Assembly (NCBI RefSeq): GCF_028279465.1
Contig: NZ_JANQNS010000015.1
Location: 62,001-126,000 of the forward strand
DNA length: 64,000 bases
Reading direction: 5' to 3'
DNA from: Parasphingopyxis sp.
Lineage (GTDB): Bacteria > Pseudomonadota > Alphaproteobacteria > Sphingomonadales > Sphingomonadaceae
The notes below the pieces were generated by a model. The model searched no databases and had not been told where the DNA came from. It saw nothing but the letters and a program-made list of their open reading frames with translations. The position numbers were made by a program, and so were the translations under genes. Below, piece after piece: positions 63,476-64,000 of this stretch. Each line of letters begins with the position of its first letter. Within the stretch, counting starts at the first letter, position 1.

Positions 63476-63518
63476 CCAGCCTTAACCCGTTGTTTACCAT
63501 CTTTGTTTAGGACCATGT

Positions 63519-63540
63519 GCGTGCCTTTCATGGGGCACGC
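63519..63540 (+). terminator. Hairpin downstream of the small exported protein gene
   Basis: GCGTGCC (63519-63525) and GGCACGC (63534-63540) form a 7-bp stem with an 8-base loop, 43 bases after the stop codon at 63475. It is followed by TTTCCTCC, a weak U-tract. A second small hairpin (GGGCC 63554-63558, GGCCC 63564-63568) comes next. Confidence 0.5.
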
Positions 63541-63573
63541 TTTCCTCCCTAGCGGGCCGAGTTGGCCCAACCT

Positions 63574-63600
63574 GGCCGCCTTTACGGGCGGCCTTTTATT
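63574..63600 (+). terminator. Intrinsic terminator before queC
   Basis: Stem GGCCGCC (63574-63580) and GGCGGCC (63587-63593), six-base loop, followed by TTTTATTT. It has the same stem as the terminator at 59918. It lies 50 bases before the queC start and ends the exported-protein transcript, or attenuates queC. Confidence 0.8.
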
Positions 63601-63649
63601 TGCGGGCTAAGCTTGCGCCGGGCCGCGCGCGCGCATAGCTGCGTCGCCG

Positions 63650-64000
63650 ATGGGTGACGATACGGAAAAATATGCGGTGCTGCTCCTGTCGGGCGGGCTC
63701 GATTCCATGGTGACGGGCGGCTTCGCGCGCGAAGCCGGATATCGGCTGTTCGCCTTGACCATCGACTATAATCAGCGCCATCGGATCGAATTGGAGGCGG
63801 CCGCGCGCGTCGCCAACGCGCTTCGGGTTGCAAAGCATATCATTTTGCCGCTCGATCTATCGCAATTCGGCGGATCGGCGCTGACCGACGATATCGACGT
63901 GCCGAAAAGCGGCGTCGGCGACGATATTCCGATCACCTATGTTCCCGCGCGCAATACGATCTTCCTTTCGCTGTGCCTGGGCTGGGCCGAGGCCGTGGAC
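63650..64000 (+). CDS. queC: 7-cyano-7-deazaguanine synthase, N-terminal part (3' end outside window)
   Basis: The first 117 codons of a gene that runs off the right edge. The ATG at 63650 gives MGDDTEKYAVLLLSGGLDSM, where SGGLDS is the PP-loop that binds ATP in the QueC family, followed by ALTIDYNQRHRIELEAAARV and VPARNTIFLSLCLGWAEAV. QueC converts carboxy-deazaguanine to preQ0 on the route to queuosine (and in some bacteria to deazapurine DNA modification). The zinc-binding cysteines lie beyond the window. No preQ1 riboswitch was recognised upstream. Confidence 0.95.
   Translation, partial: MGDDTEKYAVLLLSGGLDSMVTGGFAREAGYRLFALTIDYNQRHRIELEAAARVANALRVAKHIILPLDLSQFGGSALTDDIDVPKSGVGDDIPITYVPARNTIFLSLCLGWAEAVD

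Noticed and set aside
63481-63649. preQ1 riboswitch before queC
   Set aside because: The hairpins have no A-rich tail or pseudoknot partner of the known preQ1 classes; they look like terminators.

Overview
The window looks like chromosomal DNA of an alphaproteobacterium, most likely of the Sphingomonadales. The evidence is high GC with strongly biased codon use, a GcrA cell-cycle regulator, an alphaproteobacterial-type dCTP deaminase, a UPF0262 protein, the pccB / methylmalonyl-CoA epimerase / mutase / bioB / pccA gene order, the argD-argF-hslO run and a Sec-exported Rhs protein. No rRNA, tRNA or CRISPR array was seen. The species cannot be named from the sequence alone.

Bases 1-32000 are dominated by breakdown of branched-chain amino acids, propionate and fatty acids. 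Leucine: mccB (730) and mccA (3061), with a foreign-looking gene wedged between them. Fatty acids: a crotonase (5172), a 2,4-dienoyl-CoA reductase-like SDR (6105) and an acyl-CoA ligase (7895-9475, minus). Valine: mmsA (9601), an isobutyryl-CoA dehydrogenase-like enzyme (13066), enoyl-CoA hydratase (15035), mmsB (15819) and a 3-hydroxyisobutyryl-CoA hydrolase (30940). Propionyl-CoA to succinyl-CoA: pccB (17826), epimerase (21664), mutase (23183), bioB (25543, supplying the biotin both carboxylases need) and pccA (26970). Together these make acetyl-CoA and succinyl-CoA from Leu, Val and odd-chain acids. Two small GIY-YIG genes sit inside this region, each bracketed by palindromic repeats.

Bases 32000-48340 are mostly housekeeping: cytochrome b561, glpK-glpD, RNase R, an MBL-fold lipoprotein, a small exported TPR-like protein behind a striking 11-bp-periodic array of Pho-box-like half-sites, dcd, a degenerate GH25 protein, UPF0262, an SDR, dnaB, recO, leuB, metZ-apaG, a LysR regulator and a GNAT acetyltransferase.

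Bases 48340-53905 are an accessory island read on the minus strand: a tiny exported one-YD-repeat protein, a 1461-residue Sec-exported Rhs protein with an unfamiliar C-terminal tip, a very AT-rich membrane protein starting directly at the Rhs stop codon (candidate immunity protein), and decayed Rhs fragments downstream. This is the best candidate for an undescribed toxin-immunity system.

Bases 54182-64000 return to core genes: parE, a phytanoyl-CoA dioxygenase-like protein, a sulfotransferase-like protein, gcrA, an ABC-2 permease, argD-argF-hslO, a small exported protein and the start of queC, cut by the window end. Start codons were chosen from family lengths, ribosome-binding sites and overlaps. 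Motif comparisons are from memory of the families, not from alignments.
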